From the NCBI GenBank assembly GCA_963277665.1, contig OY728136.1:1975440576-1975504575 (forward strand): 64,000 nt of DNA, written 5' to 3'. The DNA comes from Viscum album (lineage: Eukaryota > Streptophyta > Magnoliopsida > Santalales > Viscaceae). Positions 12,491-25,577 of this stretch are shown piece by piece. The notes below the pieces were generated by a model. It was not told where the DNA came from, made no database searches, and worked only from the letters and a program-made list of their open reading frames with translations. The translations under genes were made by a program, and so were the position numbers. Within the stretch, counting starts at the first letter, position 1. The number at the start of each line of letters is the position of its first letter.

Positions 12491-13769
12491 CCTTATACAA
12501 GGTGACCACATCCAACATTCACTTAGGAAAGGATAATAGTTTTAAAATCCCAAGTGGTCATCATATTATTCTATGAAAATATATTATATGAAAAACCACG
12601 TAAAAAACCCAATTTTCTCCCTTTTTTTCCTTGAAAAAAATTACTAGTGGCATATTTCATAATAAATCTTTGAAATTCTACCATGTACTACCAACATAGA
12701 GGCAAGATACATTCACATGAACACTTCTTAGATTTATGTAAGAACCTAGATGAGTCCATGATTGCAGACATGTTTATTTTCCTCAATGACCCAAACACAT
12801 GTTGGTTCATCAGCTACAATACTCTACCATCAGACCGAGCCCTCTGAATCTAATAGTTTACTAATCTTCACAGTCTCTATAATTTAAGAGTTCTCTAAAA
12901 AAGTTTCGAGAACATTTATGACATGATGGTCCTAAATCCCCATATGAAACTAAGAAAAAATGGACATTAGATGCCACTCACTACTGGACTCCTGATCAAA
13001 ATACAACAGAGTCATTTTTTTCATTGCATCGATATATACATTTCCCTTTCTAGGCATAAAATAATTCGTGATGTTAATTGAATAAAATTATTCCACTTTC
13101 CATGTTTTTTTGGAGATTCAAATAATATTGTGCAAATATGATCATGAGAAATGTGTCATTTATATACATAACAAAACACTCATCCAGTATTTAATTCCTC
13201 TAACAATGCAACACATGATTAAATGGATTACTCAAGATCATGTATCAGGTATTTCCTCTCATCATTCCTCAATATAAAATACTTTTATGAAGTTACTCTC
13301 TCATCCTTAATCATAAATTTTTCTATCTTGATTCCTAACACATCAAATTAAATATTATAGATTCTTCTTAACTCTAGTATAATCAGGAAAAAATGGGATC
13401 AATCTCCCTTTTACCTCCCAAAAGGATTTTTCATAGGATTATGACCATATAAACTTCAAACATGTCTTAACCATTCCCATAAGATGTTATACTAATCATG
13501 AAAAGTATTAAATTATGTGCATGTAATAAATGGATATCACTAATAAACTCCATATATCAAATACATTCATTAGATGTTCCTAGTAAATTTTAGCTATCAC
13601 ATTCTCTAGGTAAACTAATACAATTGTATCTAAGATAATGTGACCAATGAGGTGAGAATTATCTATCAAAAAGTGGAACTATGTGACATTTATATACAAC
13701 TAATTCAATATGAATATATTCAACATGATCATAAGATTTTTGGAAAGATTGGATGTTGTGTGAGAATAC

Positions 13770-14030
13770 ATAATTTTATCATCTATCAATAAAGCCAGAA
13801 ATTAATGCAAATACGAGTGAAAATACTGATTCATCGGTTCCATGAAAATTTTGGGGTGTTCATGAGACCAAATTTCATGAACAAACACTCTTACAATCCT
13901 TATCTATTATTTAATATGGTAAATGGTATATCTGATGTTATAACACACACATGTTGATAACCCGATCTCATATAAATCATAGACAAAAACCCCTATCCCC
14001 AGAGCTGGTGGAAGTGATCTTAGATACGTG
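13770..14030 (-). pseudogene. B1 pol: reverse transcriptase remnant
   Basis: On the minus strand, CACCAGCTCTGGGGATAGGG near 13,990-14,015 corresponds to the RT phrase YHQLRVRE. Around 13,853-13,869 the reading GLMNTPKF matches GLTNAPATF. At about 13,780-13,795 FID is followed by a degraded stretch and then a VFS/VYS-like end, in the place of the catalytic FIDDILVYS box. Order and spacing are right for a Gypsy RT, but the catalytic Asp pair is damaged and there are several stops. The overlapping open frames at 13,907-14,137 minus and 13,951-14,139 plus are by-products of this decay. Confidence 0.6.
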
Positions 14031-16940
14031 GCAATGTATATTGATTTATAACTATAAAAATGGTAAACAAATAGTAATAAATGAAAATATAGATTGTCAC
14101 GTTTACATTCAAGTTGAAAAGGACTGGGGAACTTCATAGTGAATAATTAGGTAGTGTAAAACCATTATATTCCAAGTCATATAGTTTCCAATTGAGCTCT
14201 TAAAAATAAGTATTAGCCACCATATAAGGATGAATAGATAATAATGAAGCTCTTACCACTAGAGTAATGAAAAAAAACTACATCCCTCTTAGGGGGGTTG
14301 TTTTAAGGCTCATCTGGGAAAAAATCCTCAAAAAATCCACCACAACAGGAAAATATGTATGATTTATTCCCTGTTCATACCGATAAAAACTAGATATTTG
14401 GGATTCCCTCTAACCTAGACCATGATGCTCTATTTCATCATAAATTCTTTTGAAATCCCATTCAACCTTATGAATATATACCCTGTCCTCTACTAAAGAT
14501 AAAGTCACCACTAAATGATAGAAATCATAATAATAATAATGGAGAACCAACCATTCCTTCTCTATAATTATTATAAACCATGTCATCTTTAGGATAAAGA
14601 GGTCCCATATGAAGTTCCACCCACCTATCAGGAGTGGATACTCTCTTCACTATAATACACTATCCGATTGAATTCCCAATAGAGTATCAAATTTCATCAC
14701 GCCACCCAAAATCTAAATATCTAAATGATGGATCTACACAATAGGTATTTATATGAAGGAATGTAGAGAACCCATATTCAGAAGAGAATATACTAAATTT
14801 GTGGATAAAAAATTGTAACCCTCACCATAGAATTTCTACAACATTTCTTCGAAGGCATCGAATTCCCTAGATGCATATTTTTTAATATAAAGAAATGTTA
14901 TGTAGCAAAGAATCCCAAAAAAGGTCTGATCCACTGGTGTTGTTTGTTAATTGTCTTGATACACTGACCTTGACCACCACCTCGACATGATCATTCAGTC
15001 ACACTGATGTTTTCTACTTCATGAAATTATTTTGACCCAATTCCTAAATGTGGAATCATTTAATACACACCCTAACTTTCTACTAGAGGAAGTTATCTTT
15101 AAAAGTGTTAAAGATGAACCATCTACACACAATAATAGAATTCCATAGGACCCTAGTAATGTAGGTTTTTATTTTTCCCACCATATGAAACTAATATAAT
15201 TATACCTATATATTTGAGTGAATATCCTAGCTACTAATATCATCATACATATTATCCAAATGAAATTTCTTTATATTTGTCGATGATATTCTAGATCTAG
15301 GTGCTGAAATACCCTGTCTCTCACCGCTATCCTCTAACTGGTGACTCTCATTGATAAAATACCAGTTCAATATTCCATGTATGTAAGTAATCTAAAACTA
15401 TTTATCTATTTTTGGATATCATACTGGAGAACATCAACAAATATCCTAGATTTGGATGAATTGTTATATAACAAAATTGTTGATAAGTGTTGGAGCTCTA
15501 TGAAACAAGAATAATAGACCATTAATGATAATGATTCCTAATCCATGTGAAAAAATATTTATCTTTATTGGCCATAAATATCTTATGATAGAAAAAAATC
15601 ATTGATGACTGTCTAAAAATCCCTCCGTGAAATATCCCAATGAATATCTATAAAGTTATTAACATCCAACCATCTCTTGGAGGAACCCCAAAGTATATAC
15701 ATAAAGATCATTACTCTCCTCTCAATTTATCTCACATGATGCACAAAAATCTACAGAATGCACTCTATTAGTGACTCCATATCATGTGGACTGCTATCCC
15801 CCAAAAACATATCTGGATGACACTATTAAAAATCACACATCAACTATTCCATAGTCAAGGAAGGAACATTGGATCCTAGAGTAGTGTGAATGAAGTATAG
15901 AAAACCCCCCCAAAATAGGGAATCAGTGTCAGTATCAGTTATAAATGATTGTGCCTCAAGTGGAACTAATATAGGATCCAATTATGTATCAGGTACCACA
16001 ACCTATGGATCATTGTCATATACACCCTCTCAACACATGAATTAAGGTAATAATTGTGGAATATATCTATAAATTCCAAACACACAATTCAATACAATAT
16101 TTTATAAATGATTTCATTGTAGATATATGAATATGATAGATACTAGAATCCTTATATAATATCTATAACCTATTCCTACTACTAATTATAGGTCTGGTAA
16201 ATGTACATATTATAAGAAATGTAAGAGGCACTACCTACTCTATACAACTGAGGTTGTGTCATAGTCATGATATTCATTATAAGTCCATGTTTCTAATATA
16301 TAGATAGTTAATTTCATGTTATAGAGGAAAACTCCCTTTATGCTAAAATTAGAAACCCAATTTAACATAGATAGTTCAATTTCATAATTCAATTTCATTT
16401 ATGTCCATACATATTTATATAAGATATATTTAAAATGGATTAATTATATATATAAAAAAAATTTATTTATAAAGGCTCATTCATATTATAAATTTAAATG
16501 TGGAATATTTTTAATAATAACCAATTATTTACCGCATCCATGCATGAATTGTTAGAAGAATTTCATGGACATATACAAAAAGGAACCAAAACATGGTATT
16601 GATAATGCAAATAGTATTAAAAACATAGATTGTAATACTCATGTCATAATAATCATCATGTTCCTACAATGATGAATCAAACAATAGTTTCCTTCCATAT
16701 CAGTCGAGTGTGAAATCAATGGAAATAAACAATATAAGGCATGAAGTGTTTCCTCTAACATTGAAGATAATAAAACAGTAATAAGAACAATCCATAACAA
16801 AATTTTCCATCCCCTATAATTTTTTTTGAAACTATACGTGGGTTTGCTACTCCCAGAAAAATGCCCATAAGCAAATCCAGACACATACTAGTCTCCAATA
16901 TATTAACCAAAATAGATATCTAAAATTAAAAATAATAGAA
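14031..16940 (-). other. B1 internal region: expected gag/protease part, unreadable
   Basis: By position this 2.9-kb segment should hold leader, gag, protease and the RT start of B1 on the minus strand. I could not identify a zinc knuckle, a protease DTGA box or a convincing gag alignment. Only short chance frames remain, for example 16,639-16,884 minus. A primer-binding-site trace may lie at its upper edge (ATAAAAAACCAGA near 16,941), too degraded to rely on. Confidence 0.45.
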
Positions 16941-16951
16941 ATAAAAAACCA

Positions 16952-19700
16952 GATAGCACATTGGGACCCCCTGGACCACTTCACTCAGGAAAACATAACC
17001 TATTTGGGCACATTACATCATGTGGTCCTCCCCGTAATCAATACGATTCCAACTAGTAGAAAGTGTCCATAGTGGAACAGTGGGGAGGAAATTTCATCAT
17101 GATTTGGGTGTATCACATTTATATAATAATTTCAATTAATAGTGAATATATAAAAGGTTACCAAACTATGGATGATTAATCATTTATCAGATAAATAGTT
17201 AAGTAGTAATATTCATTAATGAAATATAAAAATTGTGGAAAAAATTATATTACTTGTATCATCTCAAAAATAGGATCTGTCATAACACACCTTACACTAT
17301 ACTAGAATGCTAATAAAGAATACATGATAAGTCTACTTTGATTTTCTCTACCAGTATTCATGAATACTATCTGGGAATACAATGGAGGCCTGAACATGGG
17401 GTGCAATCTACTTAGTAGTACAACACCAATGTTGTTCAACTCCATTAATTTCATGAGTACATAATATGTATTTTCAAAATACTATCAAATGATATAAATG
17501 AAATGTAGTAAATAAGTAACCCACATAGTTGTTGTTTCTAATAGACACCCACCAATAGTACTTTCTTCAACCAAAAATAGAATTTATCTGATTAAACCGT
17601 CATTCCTTATTTAATTTATAACATGGACTTATAACCTAAATCATTTTTCAAATATCCCCCATTATTCAAATATAAACATTTATGAATAACATTTCCATCA
17701 TAAAAATGTATATATCCAACTGAATCCAAACATGTTCTCTAGCATGGATATCACACCTTGTAATTAGTTTATTATAATTAAATAGAATCCAAAATCCATC
17801 CATTTTATTTTTAATTAGGATTCTATGTATCACTCTAAGAATAACATGAAACAATAAATTTATAATAATGTCCTATAAATTACTCTTTGGAACCTTAATA
17901 TCATTATATGGTAGGTATATAGTCACAACTCTCGAGGTCCATCCTTAGTGTTCCATAAAGGGATACCAAGTGTTATTCATAGATTATATATTGATCAGAC
18001 CCTTGATTTGATCCATGATATTCCAAATTGGGATTCCAAGTACCACATAGATGTAAATAATGATATTCCATCTAATTATATAAATAGAAGTCCACATAGG
18101 GAATCCCAGTATCATTCATACGTAGATAATCCATTCAACCAATAGAAATTACCAATGTAATTCTTATGAGAAACCATGTATCACTCATGTAACATGGAAG
18201 AAAAATTTATAATTCATTTAATTAAATAATTCTATGGATATCATTACTGAATTTCTAATTCATAGCACATGTTTCACCAAAGGAACATGATCATCTCATT
18301 TACAATTCATTTATTTAAATAAACATGATGAGTCCATTAGTGGTGTTATACATTGGTTCCAATGTCTCACTCTCAACACGGAAATATGAATGGTCATGTG
18401 ACCAATTTAAAACAATAACATTTAATTTCAATTTTAATTATATTGGAAATAAAAATAATATTAGAAAGTAACTCAACATCAAAGGTGGTTAAAAACATAT
18501 CATAGTATTAGATGTCATACCACCCCATGAATTATCTTATTTATCTTAATTAGAAATTTTGATTTATGGATCATACCAAGACTTAGAGAGATAGAAAATT
18601 GGAAAAAGGAATATCGATATGTTCATAAATACCCTATTTCATTCAATTGAATTTATTTGTCATGAATATTATTTAATATCCAGAAATCTAGTAGTAAAAG
18701 AACAGACCTCTGGAGGCGGGTTAACTCATAGACCACCCATAGTGGTTATATATATTTTAGAAACATTCCCAAGGGAAGATTAAATTCAAGTTATTTAACT
18801 ATAAATAATATATAAATTGATCTATTTGGTCATATAGGTCAAGAAAAATAATTCCATATAGAACAATTCAATTTAATTAGAAATTATCATAAACTACAGC
18901 ATGTAGAACAACAATACAATACATAAACACCATGAATTTATGGGAAAATTTAAATGTGAAATAATTTACTTTGGTAGTCAATTCCTCATACATTTTTTGG
19001 AAACTAATACATTGTAAAATGGAAAATATTGGTAAAATAAGAAAAAACCCAATGTCAATCCAATGCAATATATGATGGTCTGATCAGAGACTGGACGGAA
19101 GGAAAACCAAAAAGACTATAAGGATGCAGTGGGTGAGATCCATGAAATGAGGGAATACTATGAAATGGAGATAAAATGAAACTATATAGGGTCCAAATAA
19201 TGAAGTAGTGGAAATATAATCATTTTACCCTTTTTCAGGGATTACATGGTTTGGATGAATTGTTGGCCTAACCGTGCACCATGAACACCCCCAATACACC
19301 TTCACATGGGTTAAGGGCACTATTTGACAAATCATGTGTTTTCTATGAAAACCCATATTATAATAGCTCTATAGTACTCAAACATCTTTCAGACTTTGGA
19401 GGATTGGATTGAGTGAAACATACAAACAAGAATAATAAACTAGAGCACCCCCACAGTATTTAATAAAACAATTTGGACTGGGTATAATGGTTTAAAAAAA
19501 TTGTTTAATCCACATGTTTCTTTTAAAATTAAAGTCTCTAAGATCTATTCAATCCATATATAACCCAAAAACCACAAATCCCCATTATAATTGTCCACAA
19601 GTATAAAATTAATTAACTAAAACCTCATAAATAGTGTACCATAACTAGAAGAAAAGAAATGTTTATAAAATCATCTTTTTTTGGTAAAGGTAGTCCTTAT
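16952..19700 (-). repeat. B1 5' LTR (right copy)
   Basis: Right member of the B1 LTR pair. It begins about TAGCACATTGGGACCCCCTG and ends somewhere between 19,640 and 19,750. Homology to the left LTR is clear at many points, including ATCCACATGTTTC...CAATCCATATATAAC near 19,510-19,565 against GCCCACCTATTTC...CAATCCATGTAAAC near 11,247-11,305. Strong divergence between the two copies indicates an old insertion, although it is younger than A2. Open frames such as 17,948-18,145 have no recognisable content. Confidence 0.75.
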
Positions 19701-21477
19701 TGAATATATTATAATGTATTCAAAGATAAAGTAAAATAATATAGATTAATTTTTTATTGAATTTAATATTATGAGAAATGATATTCATTATTCCAAATTT
19801 ATGAAGTGTGATTTATTGATTTAGAAACTATTATTCTTAGGTCATGTTATCAAATGTGAATTTATATTAGTGGATCCCTCAAATATGGTTGTTGTTACAA
19901 AATTTTACTAACCAACAATGGGGATTGAGATTTGTAGAATTTGTGTGTTTTTTAGATTTTAATGATATTTTATTAGAAAATTTTAATATCTGTCAATTAT
20001 ATTAATAATGTTCTAACAATATGGAAACTTGTTACTTTGAAAAAATAAATGTGATGAAATTTTAATGGATTTAAAATTTATTTTTGACTTCTCACTTGTA
20101 CTCACTCTACCCTATAGTCATTATTATTTTTGTTTATGTAGTGATAAATAAAATACTAGAACAATATATGTCCTCAATAATAATGGTATGGTTGTAGAAA
20201 AATCCACATGAAATTTTAAGGTTAATGAGAATAATTACATGAATCTGAGTTGGGATCTAGCATAGATAATTGGTTTATTGAAAATTTGGAGGCACTATAT
20301 TTCTAGGGAAAAGTGTGATATATATGTTGATCATAATTTTTTTGTATAAATTCATTTTTTTTTTGAATAAGTGATAATGAAAATTGGTTGAGTTTATTAA
20401 TGATTAAATTTTCTAAATATATTGAAACCCTATAAAGGTGAACCAGTTGGATGATACATGAATTTAGAAATATTATTCTAGATCTTCCAACATGTGGATG
20501 GAAATAAATAAAATAGTTATTTTTTTTAGAGGATGGATCATTATCCTTGTATAGAAAGAGATAAATATCATCATTCTCATATTAATTTTTAATTGTCAAT
20601 TTATGTTAAAATTAATGAGAAACTGTATGAGGATGTGAATCTAAACAAGAAGGAAATGAATGTTCTGATGTTCAAAAATAATAGTGATGAAATGATCCGG
20701 TCTAGGAACAAATTATGTATCCAATAAATACAATAAATTTTAAATTTTATATTTTAGAAATAATAGGTAATCGCCATCTATCGAACCTGGGAGTAAAAAA
20801 TTTTACTGATATCAAAAAGTGAATTTCTGGTTCCACAATATGAAAAGGGAAATTTTGGATTTTATATCTCAATCCTTGGTATGTCATTATGTTATGGGAC
20901 AATATAATACATCTTAGGGATTGGTAAATAAATTATGCATACACGTAAGGATATGGAAAAATTATAATGTATTTTATCATAATAATCCTAATGTCATTTA
21001 TATTCCTTAATTCCATTTTTCTTATAGATGATCACCTAAAAAATAAACCAATTTTATTTCTAACAAATAATTTTTGTTATGTTACCAAATCTTTATTATA
21101 TAAAAAATAAAATATAAATGGATTTGTAGAGTAGTATTAAAAATTTTATATAATTGATATAAAATGTTTACATTGATGTTTAGGAGAGAAATTTATTATG
21201 TATTGAATATATAGTTAAAATTTATCCCAACTAATCATCATTAAATATATGCTCATTCTAAGAGGTCCCTTAACACCCTATAATATATTTCAACAGTTTT
21301 ATCTATAGATTTCATGGATGGTTGGGATTAAAAACTTCCATTAGTTGAATTTTCATACAATAATGGATTTTATTTGAGCATTGAAATGGATCTATATTAT
21401 GACTTATATAAAAGAAAATTATGAACTAAAAAATTATTATATGAATTTTTATACTCAAAGATATTGAGAGAAATTTT
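19701..21477 (+). other. A2 internal region, right part
   Basis: A2 resumes after the B1 insertion and runs to the A2 polypurine tract. No pol domain, chromodomain or long frame was recognised on the plus strand. Together with 7,380-8,604 it makes about 3.0 kb of internal sequence. This compares with 2.3 kb in A1 and about 5.5 kb in B1, the main reason for calling family A pol-deficient. Confidence 0.5.
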
Positions 21478-21488
21478 AGACGAGGAGA
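21478..21488 (+). other. A2 polypurine tract
   Basis: GACGAGGAGA lies immediately before the right LTR start TGTAAAAAATG. Tekay/Del elements typically have AAGTGGGGGAGAA in front of TGTAACA, and this fits a mutated form. It marks the right copy as the 3' LTR and gives A2 plus orientation. Confidence 0.6.
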
Positions 21489-22939
21489 TGTAAAAAATGT
21501 TGGATCCATTTAGTACTACATCAGAGAAATATATAATTTATAGAAAATTTATATCAAAAATCTGTGGTAAAATATTTTTTTTGAAGTTGGAGAAAATGAA
21601 TTGTTTTGATCTTCTACTTGGTAGAAATTTTATATATTTTGAAATGAGGGGAATATGTGCCTTTAACATTTCATCACCTATAATATTTTTGATATTATCT
21701 GGATGAAATATTTTTACTTTTCACCTCCAACAAACCTATCATATGTTCAAGGGGTGTTCTATGTATATTTTCGTTGAAAGTGCATACATAATATTATACT
21801 TTTACTTAAATTTTATGTTCTAATACTACATAATGATCTTTATTATGAATAACAAATAGTGGAGATTAATAAATTAAGATATAATGTGTCATGAAATAAA
21901 AAACATACCTGGTAAATGTTTTATGGTGAAAAGAATAAAATTGTGGAAGATACATGGGAAATTGAAGATACAATGAGGTATAATCATCCAAATTTGTTTT
22001 CTTCTAAGTAAAAGGGATTTATTTTATAGATTTTAATGAATTAAACAAAAATCCTATGTAAATAATGATTTATTAGAAAATAAAATAAAAAATTATATAA
22101 TATAATTAAATGATTCATAATTAATAAACTAAATTATGTAATTATAAATGGTATTAATTTATTTATATTTTCATAAATAGAAATATATTGGTTAAATTCA
22201 TTGTTTTATTATATGTATATATATTTAAAATCAATTTCACTTATTTAAAACATTAAGATTAATGGAATTACTTGAATATATATGAGATGAAATTAATAAT
22301 CATTCAAAAAGTGCCTTTAAATATTCATCACATGAATATAAATTAATTAAAATGAAAAAATATTTATTTTTATAAACCTGTATTGTTTATATACAAAATG
22401 TATGTTTATCATTCTAATTAAATATATAAATTATTTTTTGATTGGTTTTAATGAAACCTGTAGATAATAAATTAAATTTGATAAATTAATATACATATAT
22501 TTTTAGTTTCTAGGAATGGAATGAGAATGAAATCATTTCTATGATCAAATATATATCTTAAAAAATTGATTTTATATTTTATAATAAAATTAAACTCATT
22601 TACCTTTTGTAACAAAACGTTTTAAAAGGAAATATATCATTTGAATTAAAATGATATATATTTTCTTGTAAATACAACTAAATTCATAGCCAAATTGTAT
22701 GGCATTCATGGTTAAATATTTTCTCAATGGTAAGGGTTATAAGGTTTACTATGGTAGACAAACTAAAATATAGGCCATCGTATTTTAATTGAATTATTTC
22801 TACAAATTATTTTGGCGTTGATTTGAACCTTCAATTATTAAATCATTGATACATTTCCATTTGGTGTAACTTTTCCATGAAAATTGCATTATAATATTGT
22901 AATGTTGAGGGTATTTTCATGGGTGACACTCCGCTCACA

Positions 22940-22947
22940 TATAAAAG
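22940..22947 (+). promoter_or_regulatory. TATA box of A2 3' LTR
   Basis: TATAAAAG in the context CTCCGCTCACATATAAAAGG, exactly aligned with 4,702 in the 5' LTR. GC-rich sequence flanks it, unlike the surrounding LTR. Confidence 0.7.
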
Positions 22948-23289
22948 GGGACCTATTATTTCCACTTTTCTACTCCCCTTGAGTAACATTGATCAATAAA
23001 GATCATAACAAATACCATTAAATTCTCTACCTATCATCCTACTAGTTCCATTTCTCCTAAAAACCTCATCCAAAAAACCATAATATGCTTTTTTAATGGA
23101 GATCATCCAATGATGTGTTATATGATTTTATAAAACATTTTAAAATTTATTTCTTCATAAACCTCCTCAGAATCACCCATATAAATGTTATGATAATTAA
23201 ATATTAAATTTATTCTAATAATGTTTCCATTTTTATCTTATAACTATTTCATATACCATTTTCATCTATTTCTAAATGTAAACTTCACA

Positions 23290-23505
23290 TAGGCTTATGT
23301 GTGGACTACTACCTCTATAATGTCATATTTATCATTTTTCATTATTGCCTTTGAAAAAGGGTTACATTTATGGATTAAATTAAAATATATTATATTTATT
23401 TTATATTTATGGATATATTAATATAAAATAAGGGATTCATTTCTTTCAATCTAACAATATAAAAAATGTATCCTTCACATGTTCATACATACAGACCAAC
23501 GACAA
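23290..23505 (+). repeat. Two spaced motif copies in A2 3' LTR
   Basis: CACATAGGCTTATGTGTGGA followed by CTACTACCTCTATAATG, and about 190 bp on CACATGTTCATACATACAGA followed by CCAACGACAACATGA. Both occupy the positions of the TGCGTACGTACGG...CCGTCTCCATG copies of other family A LTRs and keep the spacing, although the CGTACG core is mutated. Confidence 0.5.
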
Positions 23506-25577
23506 CATGAAATATTATAATATATTTTTCATAAACACCTTACAAGTATTTTCAAAATAGTAAATATAATAAATAAGTATCATATTTTTTTTAAAATATT
23601 TAAATCTATGACCATGAAAAAAGTATAAGGACTAAAATCTCCAAACTGAAGCATAGTTGGATAATAGAAATGTTTTTACTCTGATATATATTTTCATTAA
23701 TAATTTTTAATAATGGGGTAATTGGGAATTATAAGGTAATGATATATTATAAGATAACTACTAATATTTTTCTAGTATTTACTTATAAAGTTAATAAATT
23801 TATTTTATAAGATGAAATAATTCATATGAAGCAAGATGAGACATGATGTCAGTGTTTCCAAATCACAATTTCCCTTCACCGAGACATATTTCACAACCGT
23901 ATTTATTTTGTGTGGGGTATACATTAGAAATTAATGTCTTATATTATTATTTTAATGAAAATTATGTCTACTTATATATATAATTAATGTTCCTTATTTC
24001 ATTATGTTTTGAATCAAATATTAACTATGTAGATAGGGTTTATATTACAATCTAATAATTTTATTGGGATTAATTATGTTTAATTTTGATCAGATGAAGA
24101 TAATATGTTATTTATCTCTTAATCATCACTTATATTATTATATTATAATTATTTCTAGGGTTTAAAATATTATTTTATTCTATTCTTTTATTTTGTACTC
24201 AAAATGGTGAATAATATATTTAAGAAAGTAGAACTTATTACTTGTTTTATGCGATGAATATTTTTCTTCAATGTACTTATTGATTAAAATAATCATGAAT
24301 GTTCTTACTTATAAAAATACATTTTAAAGTTATTTTTAAAATAAATATTAATTTTAAAATAGGTTTTTAAAAATAAATTATTTTATCATCTTCAATAGGG
24401 GTAATTTTCTTATTTTTTTACAAAAGTGAAAATGATTATTTTTTAATGTTTATTGCATGAACTCCTTTCCCAACATCATAACCATTTTTTCAATAATTAC
24501 TTATTTATATGTTTAAAAGGTTATAAATTAAATATCTTAATACCATTTTAATATGAATTTATAGTTTTTAGGATGTTACCAATACAAGAAAATGTATTCT
24601 CTCATTTTTCAAAGAATATTTAAATTTACTTTACAAAATTATTTTTCATATATGTAAAAAATACGTTAAGTAATATTTTAAATCAATATATATGTTTTCT
24701 CATAATACCGTCTATATTCATTCTTTGGAGGGATTATTATTACATGATTAATAAGTCATTATGAGACTCATTTCTATTCCATGAGTTTCCCTTTATAAAC
24801 ATTGGGAATATTTTTGTGATCATAAGGAATTCATATGTATGGATATAATTTATGATAGGTAGAAAAAGAATTTTCTTTCCCTATATTGTATTCGTTAATG
24901 ATTAGTGTCACAAGAGAAAATATGATGGGTAAATTAGTGTAAACCAAATCCAATATGAGACTAAATATATAATTAATGAAAAGGGAATGTGGAGTGAACC
25001 AAATACACCATGGGTCTCTACTGTGGACCTTAACTAATGTAATAATTTCATATGATAATAATTATGCCACACACTCCCACAACATAATTTCATCATTATG
25101 ATATTCTTATATATCTCATGACTGATTATTGGTGATTATTTACTCTTATGACTCAAATCCTATGTTGTGATAAATTTTTATGTTATGACTCTTGAATTAT
25201 GACATATGAACAGTTACTTATGAATTTCATAATTTATGGTCATTATATCATATTATTATTCATATCATATTATTACCTATGATATTTGACTGATATCTCC
25301 CATCTCTACCCTCATTGGTAAAATAATATCACCCTTATTATGTTTATATTTTTCCCATGTTATTATGAATTATATTATGTATGATATGTATTGAAGGGGT
25401 AAAATATTGGAGGAACATTGGGGGAAATATAGAAGATATTTCATGATATAGTATCATTACGTATAAAGTCATTATAAATACTAAACCTTTTAAATATTTT
25501 GGAATGAATTATTATGTAATATATCATGTTTTCATCTAAAATATTGTAGAATGAAGATAAATTTTGTTAGGATCACA

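Larger units (their letters stand above)
8605..19700 (-). mobile_element. B1: decayed Tekay/Del-like chromovirus nested in A2
   Basis: Two direct repeats, about 8,605-11,397 and 16,952-19,700, align at an offset of about 8,260-8,350 bp. Shared anchors include ACTAGTAGARAG near 8,700 and 17,053, CATGAGTACATAATA at 9,186 and 17,452, and the block near 10,990 and 19,256. Between them the minus strand reads, in element order, an unread gag/protease stretch, reverse transcriptase (about 14.0-13.77 kb), integrase core (12.49-12.24 kb) and chromodomain (11.7-11.5 kb). That order (RT before integrase, with a C-terminal chromodomain) defines Ty3/Gypsy chromoviruses. All reading frames carry stops and frame changes, so it is dead. 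The outer boundaries are good to about 100 bp and no target duplication was secured. It splits A2, so it inserted after A2. Confidence 0.85.
3257..25577 (+). mobile_element. A2: family A LTR retrotransposon, interrupted by B1
   Basis: Two long direct repeats, 3,257-7,364 and 21,489-25,577, align along their whole length at an almost constant offset of about 18,230-18,250 bp. Anchors: LTR start (TGTTACA / TGTAAAA), GATTGGTTTTAATGAA at 4,189 and 22,439, the TATA block at 4,702 and 22,940, TATGTATGGAT near 6,592 and 24,836, and the U5 end. Their lengths (4,108 and 4,089) agree. A primer-binding-site trace follows the left LTR and a purine tract precedes the right one, giving plus orientation. 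Removing nested B1 leaves only about 3.0 kb of internal sequence, too short for a full gag-pol. A2 therefore looks like a non-autonomous (LARD-like) or internally deleted Tekay/Del relative. No target duplication is readable. Confidence 0.8.
21489..25577 (+). repeat. A2 3' LTR
   Basis: Right member of the A2 pair. TATA box at 22,940, motif copies near 23,290 and 23,476, and a U5 anchor CTCTACCCTCATTGGTAAA near 25,300 that matches the better kept TTTACCCTTACTGGGC phrase of A5. The end is placed at GGATCACA by alignment with the 5' LTR, which ends GGTAACCTCA. The 69-codon frame at 21,497-21,706 sits at the very start of U3 and has no domain. Confidence 0.75.

Noticed and set aside
8602..19748. 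GATTA as target duplication of B1
   Set aside because: The boundaries of the B1 LTRs are uncertain by about 100 bp and the word is common in AT-rich DNA, so the match is not evidence.
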